Shown: in pieces, positions 13,664 through 24,593 of the stretch
How positions within the stretch are numbered: position 1 is the stretch's first letter
How the letters are laid out: each line of letters opens with the position of its first letter
Assembly (NCBI GenBank): GCA_022376515.1
Contig: WTXI01000029.1
Coordinates: 302,942 to 366,941 of the forward strand
DNA from: Lactifluus volemus
Lineage: Eukaryota > Basidiomycota > Agaricomycetes > Russulales > Russulaceae
Reading direction: 5' to 3'
Length of the DNA stretch: 64,000 nucleotides
Position numbers and translations under genes: made by a program
The notes under the pieces: generated by a model
Told to the model about the DNA's origin: nothing
The model's input: only the letters and a program-made list of their open reading frames with translations
Database searches by the model: none

Positions 13664-14134
13664 TGGAGAAATGTGCTAAGAAGAATAAGAGGATTGTACG
13701 TCTCGAAGAAATGCTTTAAGAGGTCCATAACTGCGTGGCCAACGTGAGTAGAAAACACGAGGAAATGGCATGTATCAGGTTAGCACTGGAGTGCGAGTGC
13801 GAGTGTCCAACAACGCATCAAACTATAGCCGACTCCCTCATAACCCATGGTGATCGGTGGACACCTGGGGCTATGGGTTATGAGGGATTATGATCAGAGT
13901 GTTCAACAAGTAACTTTTATGGGGCTTAAGGGAGTGTGGGTCATGAGGGAGTCGATGAATAAGGCGTAATAATAATATTATTGATATTATCATAAAATAC
14001 AAAAAAATAACTACAACTGATACAAATACAAAACAAAATGCCCTAACACACTGGGGACAGCGGAAACAGGAATCAACGTAACAGGGCAGGGCAGGAGAGC
14101 CATAGGCACTTGGCTCTCCTACTTTTCTGGGCCG
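13664..14134. other. 5' flank of c2 and pre-insertion DNA
   Basis: AT-rich intergenic DNA carrying a foldback repeat (13829-13955). It ends at the copia target duplication. Confidence 0.45.
13829..13955. repeat. Foldback/MITE-like repeat
   Basis: The left end ccgactccctcataaccca pairs with the right end tgggtcatgagggagtcga (19 bp arms, one mismatch). A second, nested arm (ctatgggttatgag at 13871-13884) also pairs with the left arm. The structure is about 127 bp, with no coding capacity and no clear target duplication. Confidence 0.5.
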
Positions 14135-14263
14135 AACGGTGTTGGAGTACGTACATTGGCCAGCCCTAAAGTGGCGCGCACAGACCATGGACAGTAGATC
14201 AGCGAAGAAGTTTGACTTTACCCTTATCCTTCCCTTTCATACCTTAGCAGGGATATCATTCCC

Positions 14264-16498
14264 TGTCAAGGCTCAGAAGGGCCTTGCGCTCGACGTGAGC
14301 TTAGTTACATGACTTAGTCCTTCAAGGGCTAACGTCACGTGACACTTGAGGTTGCTGACTAAACTTGAGGGCACGTGAGACCTATCACGTGACCGTGGGA
14401 TACTTGGTGATGATGTAACGGATGACTAAGCCGCAGTGGTCACGAGGTCTAGTCTGACTAATCAGGGTTTAGGGTTCTATGTCCCACTGGCTCTACTCAG
14501 GAGGAGGGTGTCGCGCTGACGGATGCACTCCTGGTATTGTCAATGATCTTTAGGGCCCCTCTCTGGTAGGCAAGAGCTAATCCTCCTAACACACTAGAGG
14601 TTAGGGAGGAAGGCTTTAAGGGATGAGAAGGGAGACCGGGAGGTCTTTGGAAAGTGGGAAGATGGTGGTTCTGATTAAAGACGAAGTGAAGACTAAAGAC
14701 AAGGGGCACTGAAAGTGCCGGTTTATATACTACTGGGGTGTGACGCTTACTAAGGGAGTCTCAGGGATGTCACATAGGGTGACATCACGATATAATAATA
14801 GATAGGGGCTAATAGGGGTTGATCGAGATAGCATCGAGATAGGATCGAGATGTATCGAGATCCTGGGGTAACCTCGGCGCTGCGCCGGAATGATGTCGGG
14901 GTCACATCGGGGTAATCTCGGGGTAGTGTTGCGGGGCTCGACGAGCCGGAGCTAGCCGAAGCCGAGCCCCCTTTAGCCATGACATCGGCTTGCCAGATTT
15001 AGCCGAGCCACCTTAGCCGGAACCTTTAGCTAAGGCTAAGCCTCAGCTTAAGCACCGGCTTAGTCAAGGCTTAGTCTCATACTCATACTCATTATGTAAT
15101 ATTATAGTGCCCTCGCAGGGAAAGCGCACCTCGGGTCCACGCTCGCCCGGCCTCTCGCTGAATCGGAACAGCTCATACACGTTCACCCACACCATCCGCA
15201 TACGGAAGCACTTAATATCTCACAAGGCACAGACATGGTTTGGTCGGGTGTCACAGCACACCCTCCATAGACTGCCCACCAGCCATCCCGCTGCGCCTCA
15301 CCCAACTTGCACACCTGCTGCACACCCGACACGCCGGACAACATTTAGCAAGTTCCGGAAGCCATAGCATGTCGCACCATGGAAGATGGTAGCGCCCGAT
15401 GACGAGTCTCGTAGCGTGTGCTCGACGCGATCAGTGTTGCGGCAGGTCTTCGATTCAGTTGTGAGTAGTTGGGGATAGGCCCGGGCTAACAATAAAAAGA
15501 AAGTTAGTTATGTACACAGGAAGGAGAATGAAACTACGAACATGTCAGCAGCTGCGGGACGCGGTGCGGGCGCTGAATCGTCCTGCGATATGTACTTGGT
15601 CTTGCGTAGCCGGGAGACGTGAGGTGTGACGAGGGGCACTCCTTCCGCTCCCGTATGATGACTGTGCTGATAAAAGCACAGAGCACCAGGAGGGGGGACA
15701 GCAGGTGCAGACCGAGATGCAGGGTGGTTTGCCGAGCAAGGCCCCATAGTAATGACCAAAGGCAGGGGGGGCATTGAGGAACGAGGGATAAAGGCTGTAG
15801 CTGTTGCAAATCACGAGAGCTGGTACTACCATCCTACCATCATGAAAGGGATGGAAGGGAAAGAAAAGAAAGTCAGTCAGAGAAGTCAAAAAAAAAAAAA
15901 AGCGACGCACTGGGATGCTCAGCATTGGCCGCGACGAGAGGGTGGCAGGGGCAAGCAAGGCGAGAGAGGGAGGCAATGCCAAAGGGCAGGTAGTGGTGGA
16001 GACAGAGCATCACACAGCGGCAGACAGAGAGACGTGCAAGTGGCAACAGAGGAGAGCGAGTGGGGGGAAGCGACACCGAGGTTGCCACATCTTGGTTGGA
16101 ACCGATCATGTGACCAACCCCGGCTTTCGGGTAGGCTTAGCCGGGCTCAGTCGTGATTGGAAGCCTGGTACAGTCTAACTAAAATGGGGGCTAGCCTGGG
16201 CTCGGCTACATCTGGCTAAGGATAAGCCGGCTCCGGCTTACGGCTAAGCTGTCAATAGCCGCAAGCCCCCGCAACACTATCTCGGGGGAACCGTATCGTA
16301 ACTGAATCTGTATAGTACTGTATAGTAGTTATGTAAGCGAGATCGGATCGGGGATAGATCGAGCGTCACGTGTCTTCACTGTTTACTTTAGCTGTGTTCT
16401 TGTTTGTTCTTGTTGTTTATATGACTTGAAATGGTTTGAATTTCCCACGGTTGCAAGTGGTACTTTTCTGAACGTCATGTGACGGTGAAACCGTAACA
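14264..16498 (-). mobile_element. Solo gypsy LTR in the copia left LTR
   Basis: Same family as the LTRs of the chromovirus at 23724-32584, and interrupted by a hAT-like element. Flanked by TTCCC (14259-14263 and 16499-16503). Net length is 871 bp against 802 bp in the full element. The difference is a 69 bp stretch near 16319-16388 absent from the young LTRs. About nine substitutions are visible. It is a solo LTR left by recombination between the LTRs of an older insertion. Confidence 0.93.
14924..16279 (-). mobile_element. Non-autonomous hAT-like DNA transposon, copy 1
   Basis: 1356 bp. Ends are TAGTGTTGCGGGG and its complement CCCCGCAACACTA. Flanked by the 8 bp duplication TCTCGGGG (14916-14923 and 16280-16287). 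Both subterminal regions are crowded with ggctaag/cttagcc motifs, as expected for transposase-binding repeats. It is nearly identical to, and inverted relative to, the copy at 21052-22409. An 8 bp TSD and TAGTGTTGC-type ends fit hAT. The ORFs inside do not resemble a transposase. Confidence 0.9.
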
Positions 16499-16762
16499 TT
16501 CCCCCTTTTTTGAGGTTTTGAGTACTTTCTACCCCACTGGGGCCTTTGCTACCCTTCACATAACGCACACTCGATATGAAGATAAAAACCCCGCCTTAAG
16601 CGGTAGTACCTCAGCGTTCTTTCTATTCGCGCTGAGGTGAGCACCTTTTCTTCTCTTCTCTCCGTAGCTACATAAACTAAATACCTGTATAGCTTTACTT
16701 TAACAGGTTGGCTACGAAATATAATAGCGTTCTTTCTATTCGCGCTGAGCTTTACTTTAACA

Positions 16763-16822
16763 GATTATGAGACCTGAGTCTCCGCCTGAGCTTCACCCAC
16801 GCTGTCGCCAATCACACGAAGC
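16763..16822 (+). promoter_or_regulatory. Copia leader with presumed primer-binding site
   Basis: Sequence directly after the left LTR (starting gattatgagacc) occupies the primer-binding-site position. I could not assign it to a tRNA by eye. Confidence 0.4.
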
Positions 16823-18196
16823 ATGAGCCAAGCTGCTGCAGCACAAGCCGCTGCGCATCCCGTTGCACCACCGCAACTCTTCAACCCAGCCGACGACGAC
16901 GATGTCGCCGGGCCTGCCGGTTCAATCCATGGCTCTGTCCACACTTCTATTCACGGATCAGCCCACGGCTCCGTCCAAGGCTCTGCCTACGGCTCCTCCC
17001 AAGGTTTTGGTCATGCCTCTGCCCTAACCTCGGCGGCTAGTACTCCAGCCAGTATACCTCCGCCCTTTCAGCGTTATGCAATCCCGCCCATGCACCAGCA
17101 TGCTCCGATCCCACCGGTGCACCGTCCGGCCGCGATCCCATGGGCGCACCCACAACCCATGATTCCGCCAGCTCATCTGCCTCCTTTCGCTCCCCCAGCT
17201 CACAACATGCCACCCTTAGTTCCGCCGCCTCACTTGCCTCCCGCGATGCCTGGACCGACCGTCATATCACAGCGCTACGACATTCCTCCGCTCGAGCAAG
17301 ACGGCAGCAACTTTGCGGTGTGGCAGTTCCATATGCGAGTAGTCTTAAGGAGCTACAAACTCCTAACGGTTCTTGTTGACCCGCGTCCCCATCCCCTGAC
17401 CTTTCCGGCTGAAGCCGCTGCCTGGGATGAGAAGGATCAACAAGCATTCTCGCTCATCGCGTTGTCGCTCACCAGGGAGCCGGCCCATCTCATCTTTCAC
17501 GCGCAGACAGCGAAAGACTGCCTTGATTGTCTTGCCGCCCGCTTCGAAGGTCGAGGAAGTCATAAACTTTCCCAGTTGATGACCCGACTTTTCAGCACCC
17601 CTCTTAACAATGCTGAACCCCTCGAGCCGCAAATCAATGCCATGATCGACGCCTCGCACCGTCTCGCCGAAGCGGGCTCTCCCTTCACTCACCAACAAAT
17701 TGCCCTTGCCATCACCAACGCCCTTCCCGCGCCTCATAGAATGCTAAAAATTATTCTCAATAATCTCAGTCCGGCTGAACAAACCCCAGAAAATATAAAG
17801 CTACGCATTCTCACTGACGAGGACTCACGTATCCGTGAATCGGGCGACGGGGCCGCCGCCTTCTACGCCAAGGCCGCCCGAAAAGGCAAAGACAGCAAAA
17901 AGAAAGCTGAGAAGAAGGATTCGGACAAAGACAAAAAGAAAGGAGAGCAGAACAAGTGGAAAGACCAGCAGAAAAAGAAGTGTACTCATTGCAACTTCAC
18001 TGGACACGACGTCAGTGAGTGCCGCAAACTCAAAGCTCAAAAGGAGAAGGAAGCGAAGACTGCGACGGCAACGCCAGCTACCGCGTCCGCGCCACCTTCT
18101 ACCCCCGCTTCCACACCTGCTTCTGCTAAGGTCGCCATTGCTTCGGAGTCTGACGAGGAAATATTCCTCTACGCTGCTCACCCTCTCCACTCTCGC
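16823..18196 (+). CDS. Copia Gag region (UBN2-type, zinc knuckle)
   Basis: First part of the copia polyprotein. The N-terminus has a His-Gly-Ser repeat tract and a long Pro/His-rich segment. A gag domain follows, with a WQFHMRVVLRSYKLL block and SPAEQTPENIKLRIL. A Lys-rich stretch then precedes CTHCNFTGHDVSEC, a C-X2-C-X4-H-X4-C knuckle. The open frame runs six bases into the solo LTR inserted at 18197, where it meets a stop. Beyond the insertion the protease lies in the same original frame (608 inserted bases account for the offset), so Gag and Pol were one ORF. Confidence 0.9.
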
Positions 18197-18799
18197 TGTT
18201 AAGGTTCCAAGTGGGACCTTTGTACGAAGTGTACGATCGTTTGTGAAGTCAAGAACTAGACTTGCAAGATGTGCAAGTCAAAATCAAGGGTTCGATAGAG
18301 ATGAGACTTAGTAAACGACTAAGTCAAGAGCGTTTCAGAGGTCAAGGGCTTTGGGCTCAGGGTGAGACCAAAGTGTCAAGAAGTCGAAGAGCGTGATGTC
18401 AAGAGGGTTCTCTCAGGTCTGATGCTTCTAGGCAAGCAAGGTTCTAATAGATAGAAGACTTGGATTGCGAAACAAAACTGAGACTTAAGGTCTCTAGGGT
18501 AAAAAGTACAGAGTTTATATAGAGAAGAACGAGGCTATGTACACAGCCGTATGGGCTGTGACCTTCGTACAGCTTTCAGGGTTTGAAACATGTTTCAGGA
18601 ATCAGCAAGTCATCCTGTGCATGTGGCTGTTGCTTGAGGCTGTACGGTGCTGTGTAAGGCTGTACGTGGGAAAATAAGTAAGCGATCTGAAACAAAACAA
18701 TCGGCAGTCCATTCGCATAAGCAAGAGAGTCAGCAGAAATGAGTCAGTAACCCGAAAAATATGTAGTATGGGTCAGCAAACATGTGTTAGTCCATAACA
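18197..18799 (+). mobile_element. Solo LTR of a second LTR family in copia gag-pol
   Basis: 603 bp, starting TGTTAAGG and ending CCATAACA (terminal TGTTA/TAACA), flanked by CTCGC (18192-18196 and 18800-18804). It has no coding capacity. A TATA-like tttatatag at about 18514-18522 suggests plus-strand promoter orientation. It separates Gag from protease. Confidence 0.9.
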
Positions 18800-18804
18800 C
18801 TCGC

Positions 18805-21051
18805 TCGCTCCTTGAGTCCTGGATACTTGATTCAGGCGCATCGCGCACCATGTCGTGCAACCGTTCTTGGTTCACACACTTCGTCCCTCTCTCTACTCCC
18901 ATCAAAGTCACCCTTGGAGACGCCCGTTCGATCCTAGCCACGGGCGTCGGTCGCATTCGCGTCCGCATGCGTGCCAACGGTGCATGGAAAATGGCCATTT
19001 TCCAAGAAGTCCTTTTCGTGCCTGATCTTCACGGCAACCTCCTCTCCATTTCGTACCTCGCTCAGCATGGCGCCAGCCTGCTTTTCAGCGACGCCTCGTG
19101 TTCTCTCCGTGACAAATCTGGCACTGTCACTTGCCAGGGTCAAATGTCTTCAAACCTCTACATAATGGACATCCAGACCGTCACCCCGGAGAGAATATGA
19201 ATTGCAAACGTTTCGGTCTTCCCACAGGAAGATGAGGACTCACGCCCGCCGACTGAAACTGCCTTTCTCTCTGAGAGCGCCGGTTCGACCGCCACTCTCG
19301 CCACTTGGCACCGCCGCCTCGGCCATGTCAACGTCGGAACTGTGGTGCAAATGGCAAAAAAGGGACTTGTCAACGGAATGACTATTGAGGGGGCCCTGGA
19401 CGTCACAACGATCTGCGAGCCCTGTCTCGCTGGGAAGCAAAGCCGCATCGACATCGCAAAATCGACCAGCACGCGTGCCACCGAAGTCCTCGGCCGTGTG
19501 TTCTCCGACATTTGCGGCAAACTCCCGACTCATTCCCGTGAGGGATTTGAGTATTTCGCAACGTTCACGGACAATAAGTTGCGGAAAGTCTATGTAGCGG
19601 GACTCAAACTTAAGTCCGATCTTCTCCATCGCTTGAAGGTGTTCGTAGCACGGGTTGAGCGCGAAACTGGGAAAGCACTTAAAGTGCTAAGGTCCGATGG
19701 CGGAGGAGAGTACACGGGCAACGTCTCCACTCATTACTTTGAGCAGAAAGGTATCCGACAGGAGATCACAACCGCTGACACGTCCGAGCACAACGGTGTG
19801 GCAGAACGCATGAACCGCACCCTACTGGACAAGGTGCGGGCAATGCTCAATGACGCTAATCTCCCCGAATCCTTCTGGTACAACGCGCTCTTGTACGCTG
19901 TCATCCTCCACAATTGTTCCCCCTCCGCCTCGCTTCAAAATGTCACCCCGGAGGAAGCCTGGAGTGGCAACAAACCCGACGTCTCGCGCCTTCGGATCTT
20001 CGGATGCAAGGCCCACATGCATGTGCCCGAAGACTATCGCTCAAAGTTATCATTCCACTCGAAGCAATGTACCTTCATCGGACTCGCACCAAACCACAAA
20101 GCCTTCAAACTCATCCACCGTGATACGCGCAAAATATACTACTCTCGTGACGTTGTATTCGACGAAGGGGGCCCAACTCACGAACGAGTCATAATCGACG
20201 ATGACAACAACAACAACGACGGAGACGCTGCAATCGAAGGAGATGACGCGTCACACGCGATTCCTCCTCTTGCACCTCCTCCTCCAAGCACTCGCCCAAA
20301 ACGCACCACCCGTGCACCAACTCGCGACGACGACCCCCACTACGACGTAAGTTCGTATAAGCACAAATCTCTTGTACGCGCTACTGTCGCCGATACCGAA
20401 ATTGGGAGTGACCCGTGCACTTTCGATGAGGCAATGGCTCGACCAGATGCTGCTGAATGGAGACTCGCGTGCGAAACCGAACGAATCGCCTTCGAACAAA
20501 TGGGCGTTTACGAAATCGTACCTCGCCCCCGTGGCCGCAAAATCGTCAGGAGCCGCTGGGTGTTCCGCGTTAAACGCGGACCCGATGGTAGCGTGCAGAA
20601 ATACAAAGCTCGAGTCGTTGCCCAAGGTTTCACGCAGATCGAAGGCATCGACTTCGACGAAACTTTCGCGCCCGTTGCGAAACTCGCCTCACTCCGCGCC
20701 ATCCTTGCGATCGCCGCGGAGAGGGATTTCGAGCTGCATCAGATGGATGTGAAATCAGCATACTTGAACGGTACACTCAAAGAAGAAATTTTTATGAGTC
20801 CTCCCCCTGGTTTCGATATCCCTGACGGCATGGTATTGCGACTAATCAAAGCCGTCTATGGAATGAAACAGGGTGGACGCGTTTGGTATGAGAACATCAA
20901 AGCGCGCCTCACTTCTATGGGATACCAAAACACACAGTCCGACCACACTGTTTTCATTCGTCTCGCCGACCCTCATACTTCCATCATCGCGCTCTACGTC
21001 GACGACATCACAATGGCCTCCAGCAGTCTTGCTGAGATAGAGCGGGACAAG
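18805..21051 (+). pseudogene. Copia Pol, 5' part: protease, integrase, RT start
   Basis: Protease active site LDSGASRTMS. An in-frame TGA (19198-19200) interrupts the frame between protease and integrase. The integrase has the HHCC module (WHRRLGHVN .. CEPCLAGK) and a DDE core including LRSDGGGEYTG and SEHNGVAERMNR. RT begins at RSRWVFRVKRGPDG and continues through HQMDVKSAYLNG and YVDDITMA to the hAT-like insertion at 21052. Apart from the nonsense codon and the insertion the frame is continuous (19201-21051). Confidence 0.9.
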
Positions 21052-22409
21052 TAGTGTTGCGGGGGCTTGCGGCTATTGACAGCTTAGCCGTAAGCCGGAG
21101 CCGGCTTATCCTTAGCCGGATGTAGCCGAGCCCAGGCTAGCCCCCATTTTAGTTAGACTGTACCAGGCTTCCAATCACGACTGAGCCCGGCTAAGCCTAC
21201 CCGAAAGCCGGGGTTGGTCACATGATCGGTTCCAACCAAGACGTGGCAACCTCGGTGTCGCTTCCCCCCACTCGCTCTCCTCTGTTGCCACTTGCACGTC
21301 TCTCTGTCTGCCGCTGTGTGATGCTCTGTCTCCACCACTACCTGCCCTTTGGCATTGCTTCCCTCTCTCGCCTTGCTTGCCCCTGCCACCCTCTCGTCGC
21401 GGCCAATGCTGAGCATCCCAGTGCGTCGCTTTTTTTTTTTTTTTTGACTTCTCTGACTGACTTTCTTTTCTTTCCCTTCCATCCCTTTCATGATGGTAGG
21501 ATGGTAGTACCAGCTCTCGTGATTTGCAACAGCTACAGCCTTTATCCCTCTTTCCTCAATGCCCCCCCTGCCTTTGGTCATTACTATGGGGCCTTGCTCG
21601 GCAAACCACCCTGCATCTCGGTCTGCACCTGCTGTCCCCCCTCCTGGTGCTCTGTGCTTTTATCAGCACAGTCATCATACGGGAGCGGAAGGAGTGCCCC
21701 TCGTCACACCTCACGTCTCACGGCTACGCAAGACCAAGTACATATCGCAGGACGATTCAGCGCCCGCACCGCGTCCCGCAGCTGCTGACATGTTCGTAGT
21801 TTCATTCTCCTTCCTGTGTACATAACTAACTTTCTTTTTATTGTTAGCCCGGGCCTATCCCCAACTACTCACAACTGAATCAAAGACCTGCCGCAACACT
21901 GATCGCGTCGAGCACACACTACGAGACTCGTCATCGGGTGCTACCATCTTCCATAGTGCGACATGCTATGGCTTCCGGAACTTGCTAAATGTTGTCCGGC
22001 GTGTCGGGTGTGCAGCAGGTGTGCAAGTTGGGTGAGGCACAGCGGGATGGCTGGTGGGCAGTCTATGGAGGGTGTGCTGCGACACCCGACCAAACCATGT
22101 CTGTGCCTTGTGAGATATTAAGTGCTTCCGTATGCGGATGGTGTGGGTGAACGTGTATGAGCTGTTCCGATTCAGCGAGAGGCCGGGCGAGCGTGGACCC
22201 GAGGTGCGCTTTCCCTGCGAGGGCACTATAATATTACATAATGAGTATGAGTATGAGACTAAGCCTTGACTAAGCCGGTGCTTAAGCTGAGGCTTAGCCT
22301 TAGCTAAAGGTTCCGGCTAAGGTGGCTCGGCTAAATCTGGCAAGCCGATGTCATGGCTAAAGGGGGCTTGGCTTCGGCTAGCTCCGGCTCGTCGAGCCCC
22401 GCAACACTA
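21052..22409 (+). mobile_element. Non-autonomous hAT-like DNA transposon, copy 2
   Basis: 1358 bp. Ends TAGTGTTGCGGGG/CCCCGCAACACTA. Flanked by the 8 bp duplication GGGACAAG (21044-21051 and 22410-22417). Inserted in the copia RT just after the YVDD motif. It matches copy 1 almost base for base in reverse orientation; part of the length difference is an A/T homopolymer (about 15889-15901 in copy 1). The longest ORF (21222-21788) is low-complexity and not transposase-like, so mobility would need a transposase in trans. Confidence 0.92.
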
Positions 22410-22417
22410 GGGACAAG

Positions 22418-23320
22418 GCCCTCCTTTGCCAGTACTACGAAATGACTGATCTTGGCAACTTGAGCTGGATCCTCGGCATGCACGTCACTCGCGATCGTGA
22501 CGCCAGGTGGATCTCCCTCTCGCAAGAGAAGTACTCAAACGAAGTCCTTGAACGTTTCAGGAAATCATCCATTCGTCCTGTCTCAACACCTGCCGTCGCC
22601 AACGAGCACCTTCGCAAGCTACCACAGCCCGAATCCGACGCGAAGCTCTACCAAAGCACCGTCGGAGCTCTCATGTACCTCATGGTTGGCACACGTCCCG
22701 ACCTCTCCTATGCCGTATCGGCCCTTGGGCGACACAACGCCACACCTGGTTCATCCCACTTCCTTTCTTTGGACCGTGTCTTTAAATATCTGCATGGATC
22801 TTCGTCCCTTCGTCTCACTTTCCGACGCGGAACTCCAGATGGGATCACCTTACGCGGTTTCATGGATGCTGACTGGGCCAGCGACATCAACGACAGAAAA
22901 TCCACCTCCGGCTTCGTCTTCATGCTCGGAGGGGGTGCTATTAGCTGGGGATCTAAGAAGCAAACCTCTGTCGCACTGTCCAGCACGGAAGCCGAATATG
23001 TCGCGGCTGCGTATGCCGCGAAGGAGGCTATCTGGCTCCGACGTCTTCTCCGAGAACTCAATCTCGACGTTGTACTCCCCACCATCTTGCACATGGACAA
23101 TCAATCCGCCATCGCCATCGCTCGGAACCCCGAGTTCCACGATCGCACGAAGCACATCGACCTGCGTCACCATTTCTTGTGCGAGAGGGTCGCCGCCGGC
23201 GACATCGACCTCACCTACATCCCCACCGACGACCAAGTCGCCAACATATTTACCAAGGGATTGGTCCGCGAGAAGCATGGGCGACTAGCACGCGAGCTTG
23301 GCTTGCACTTTCAGGTCTGA
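22418..23320 (+). pseudogene. Copia Pol, 3' part: RT end and RNase H
   Basis: Continues the RT after the insertion (MTDLGNLSWILGMHV). The connection and RNase H domain follow, with MDADWASD, ALSSTEAEYVAA and MDNQSAIAIA, ending GLHFQV and TGA at 23318-23320. Its frame matches that of the upstream RT once the 1366 inserted bases are discounted. Together the three pieces correspond to a polyprotein of about 1507 residues, a normal size for copia. Confidence 0.9.
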
Positions 23321-23723
23321 GGGGGTGTGTTGGAGTACGTACATTGGCCAGCCCTAAAGTGGCGCACACGGACCATGGACAGTAGATCAGCGAAGAAGTT
23401 TGACTTTACCCTTATCCTTCCCTTTCATACCTTAGCAGGGATATCATTCCCCCTTTTTTGAGGTTTCGAGTACTTTCTACCCCACTGGGGCCTTTGCTAC
23501 CCTTCACATAACGCACACTCGATATGAAGATAAAAACCCCGCCTTAAGCGGTAGTACCTCAGCGTTCTTTCTATTCGCGCTGAGGTGTCACAGTTCGCAG
23601 GGACCGTGGCTCGAAGTGAGCGTCGTTCTGGTTGGCTATTTGCTGTGGCGAGTCGGACAAGACTAGCAACACCAAATAGTCGATTCTAGGACACACAGGC
23701 AAGGTCCCACAGGGAGTAGACTT

Positions 23724-24525
23724 TGTCAAGGCTCAGAAGGGCCTTGCGCTTGACGTGAGCTTAGTTACGTGACTTAGTCCTTCAAGGGCTAACGTCACGT
23801 GACACTTGAGGTTGCTGACTAAACTTGAGGGCACGTGAGACCTATCACGTGACCGTGGGATACTTGGTGATGATGTAACGGATGACTAAGCCGCAGTGGT
23901 CACGAGGCTTAGTCTGACTAATCAGGGTTTAGGGTTCTATGTCCCACTGGCTCTACTCAGGAGGAGGGCGTCGCGCTGACGGATGCACTCCTGGTATTGT
24001 CAATGATCTTTAGGGCCCTTCTCTGGTAGGCAAGAGCTAATCCTCCTAACACACTAGAGGTTAGGGAGGAAGGCTTTAAGAGATGAGAAGGGAGACCGGA
24101 AGGTCTTTGGAAAGTGGGAAGATGGTGGTTCTGATTAAAGACGAAGTGAAGACTAAAGACAAGGGGCACTGAAAGTGCCGGTTTATATACTACTGGGGTG
24201 TGACGCTTACTAAGGGAGTCTCAGGGATGTCACATAGGGTGACATCACGATATAATAATAGATAGGGGCTAATAGGGGCTGATTGAGATAGCATCGAGAT
24301 AGGATCGAGATGTATCGAGATCCTGGGGTAACCTCGGCGCTGCGCCGGAATGATGTCGGGGTCACATCGGGGTAATCTCGGGGGAACCGTATCGTAACTG
24401 AATCTGTATAGTATTTAGCTGTGTTCTTGTTTGTTCTTGTTGTTTATATGACTTGAAATGGTTTGAATTTCCCACGGTTGCAAGTGGTACTTTTCTGAAC
24501 GTCATGTGACGGTGAAACCGTGACA
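23724..24525 (-). repeat. Chromovirus 3' LTR
   Basis: 802 bp, TG..CA ends. The only difference seen from the 5' LTR is a t/c at about 23750. It contains a short open frame (23957-24169) also present in the other LTR copies, which is not considered a gene. Confidence 0.95.
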
Positions 24526-24540
24526 TTACCTCCTTTCTCC
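24526..24540 (-). promoter_or_regulatory. Polypurine tract of the chromovirus
   Basis: Read on the minus strand this is ggagaaaggaggtaa, immediately 5' of the 3' LTR. It is the expected primer for plus-strand DNA synthesis. Confidence 0.75.
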
Positions 24541-24593
24541 AGGGAAGCTGTGCCACCAGCTTCTACCTTCGTCGTCCTCATTTTGTCATTTTG

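Larger units (their letters stand above)
14140..16762 (+). repeat. Copia left LTR, split by a solo gypsy LTR
   Basis: Present as 14140-14263 and 16499-16762, the TTCCC at the junction being duplicated. Net length is 383 bp, identical to the right LTR. The 3' part contains an internal duplication: agcgttctttctattcgcgc and gctttactttaaca each occur twice. Confidence 0.93.

Noticed and set aside
14497..14709. 70-codon ORF repeated three times (also 23957-24169 and 32016-32228)
   Set aside because: It lies inside the gypsy LTR in all three copies, so it is repeated only because the LTR is. No domain or start context, and it overlaps the likely promoter.
21222..21788. 188-codon ORF inside the hAT-like element (and its counterpart 15545-15982)
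   Set aside because: Composition is low-complexity, no transposase motif is visible, and it is broken by homopolymer length change in the other copy.
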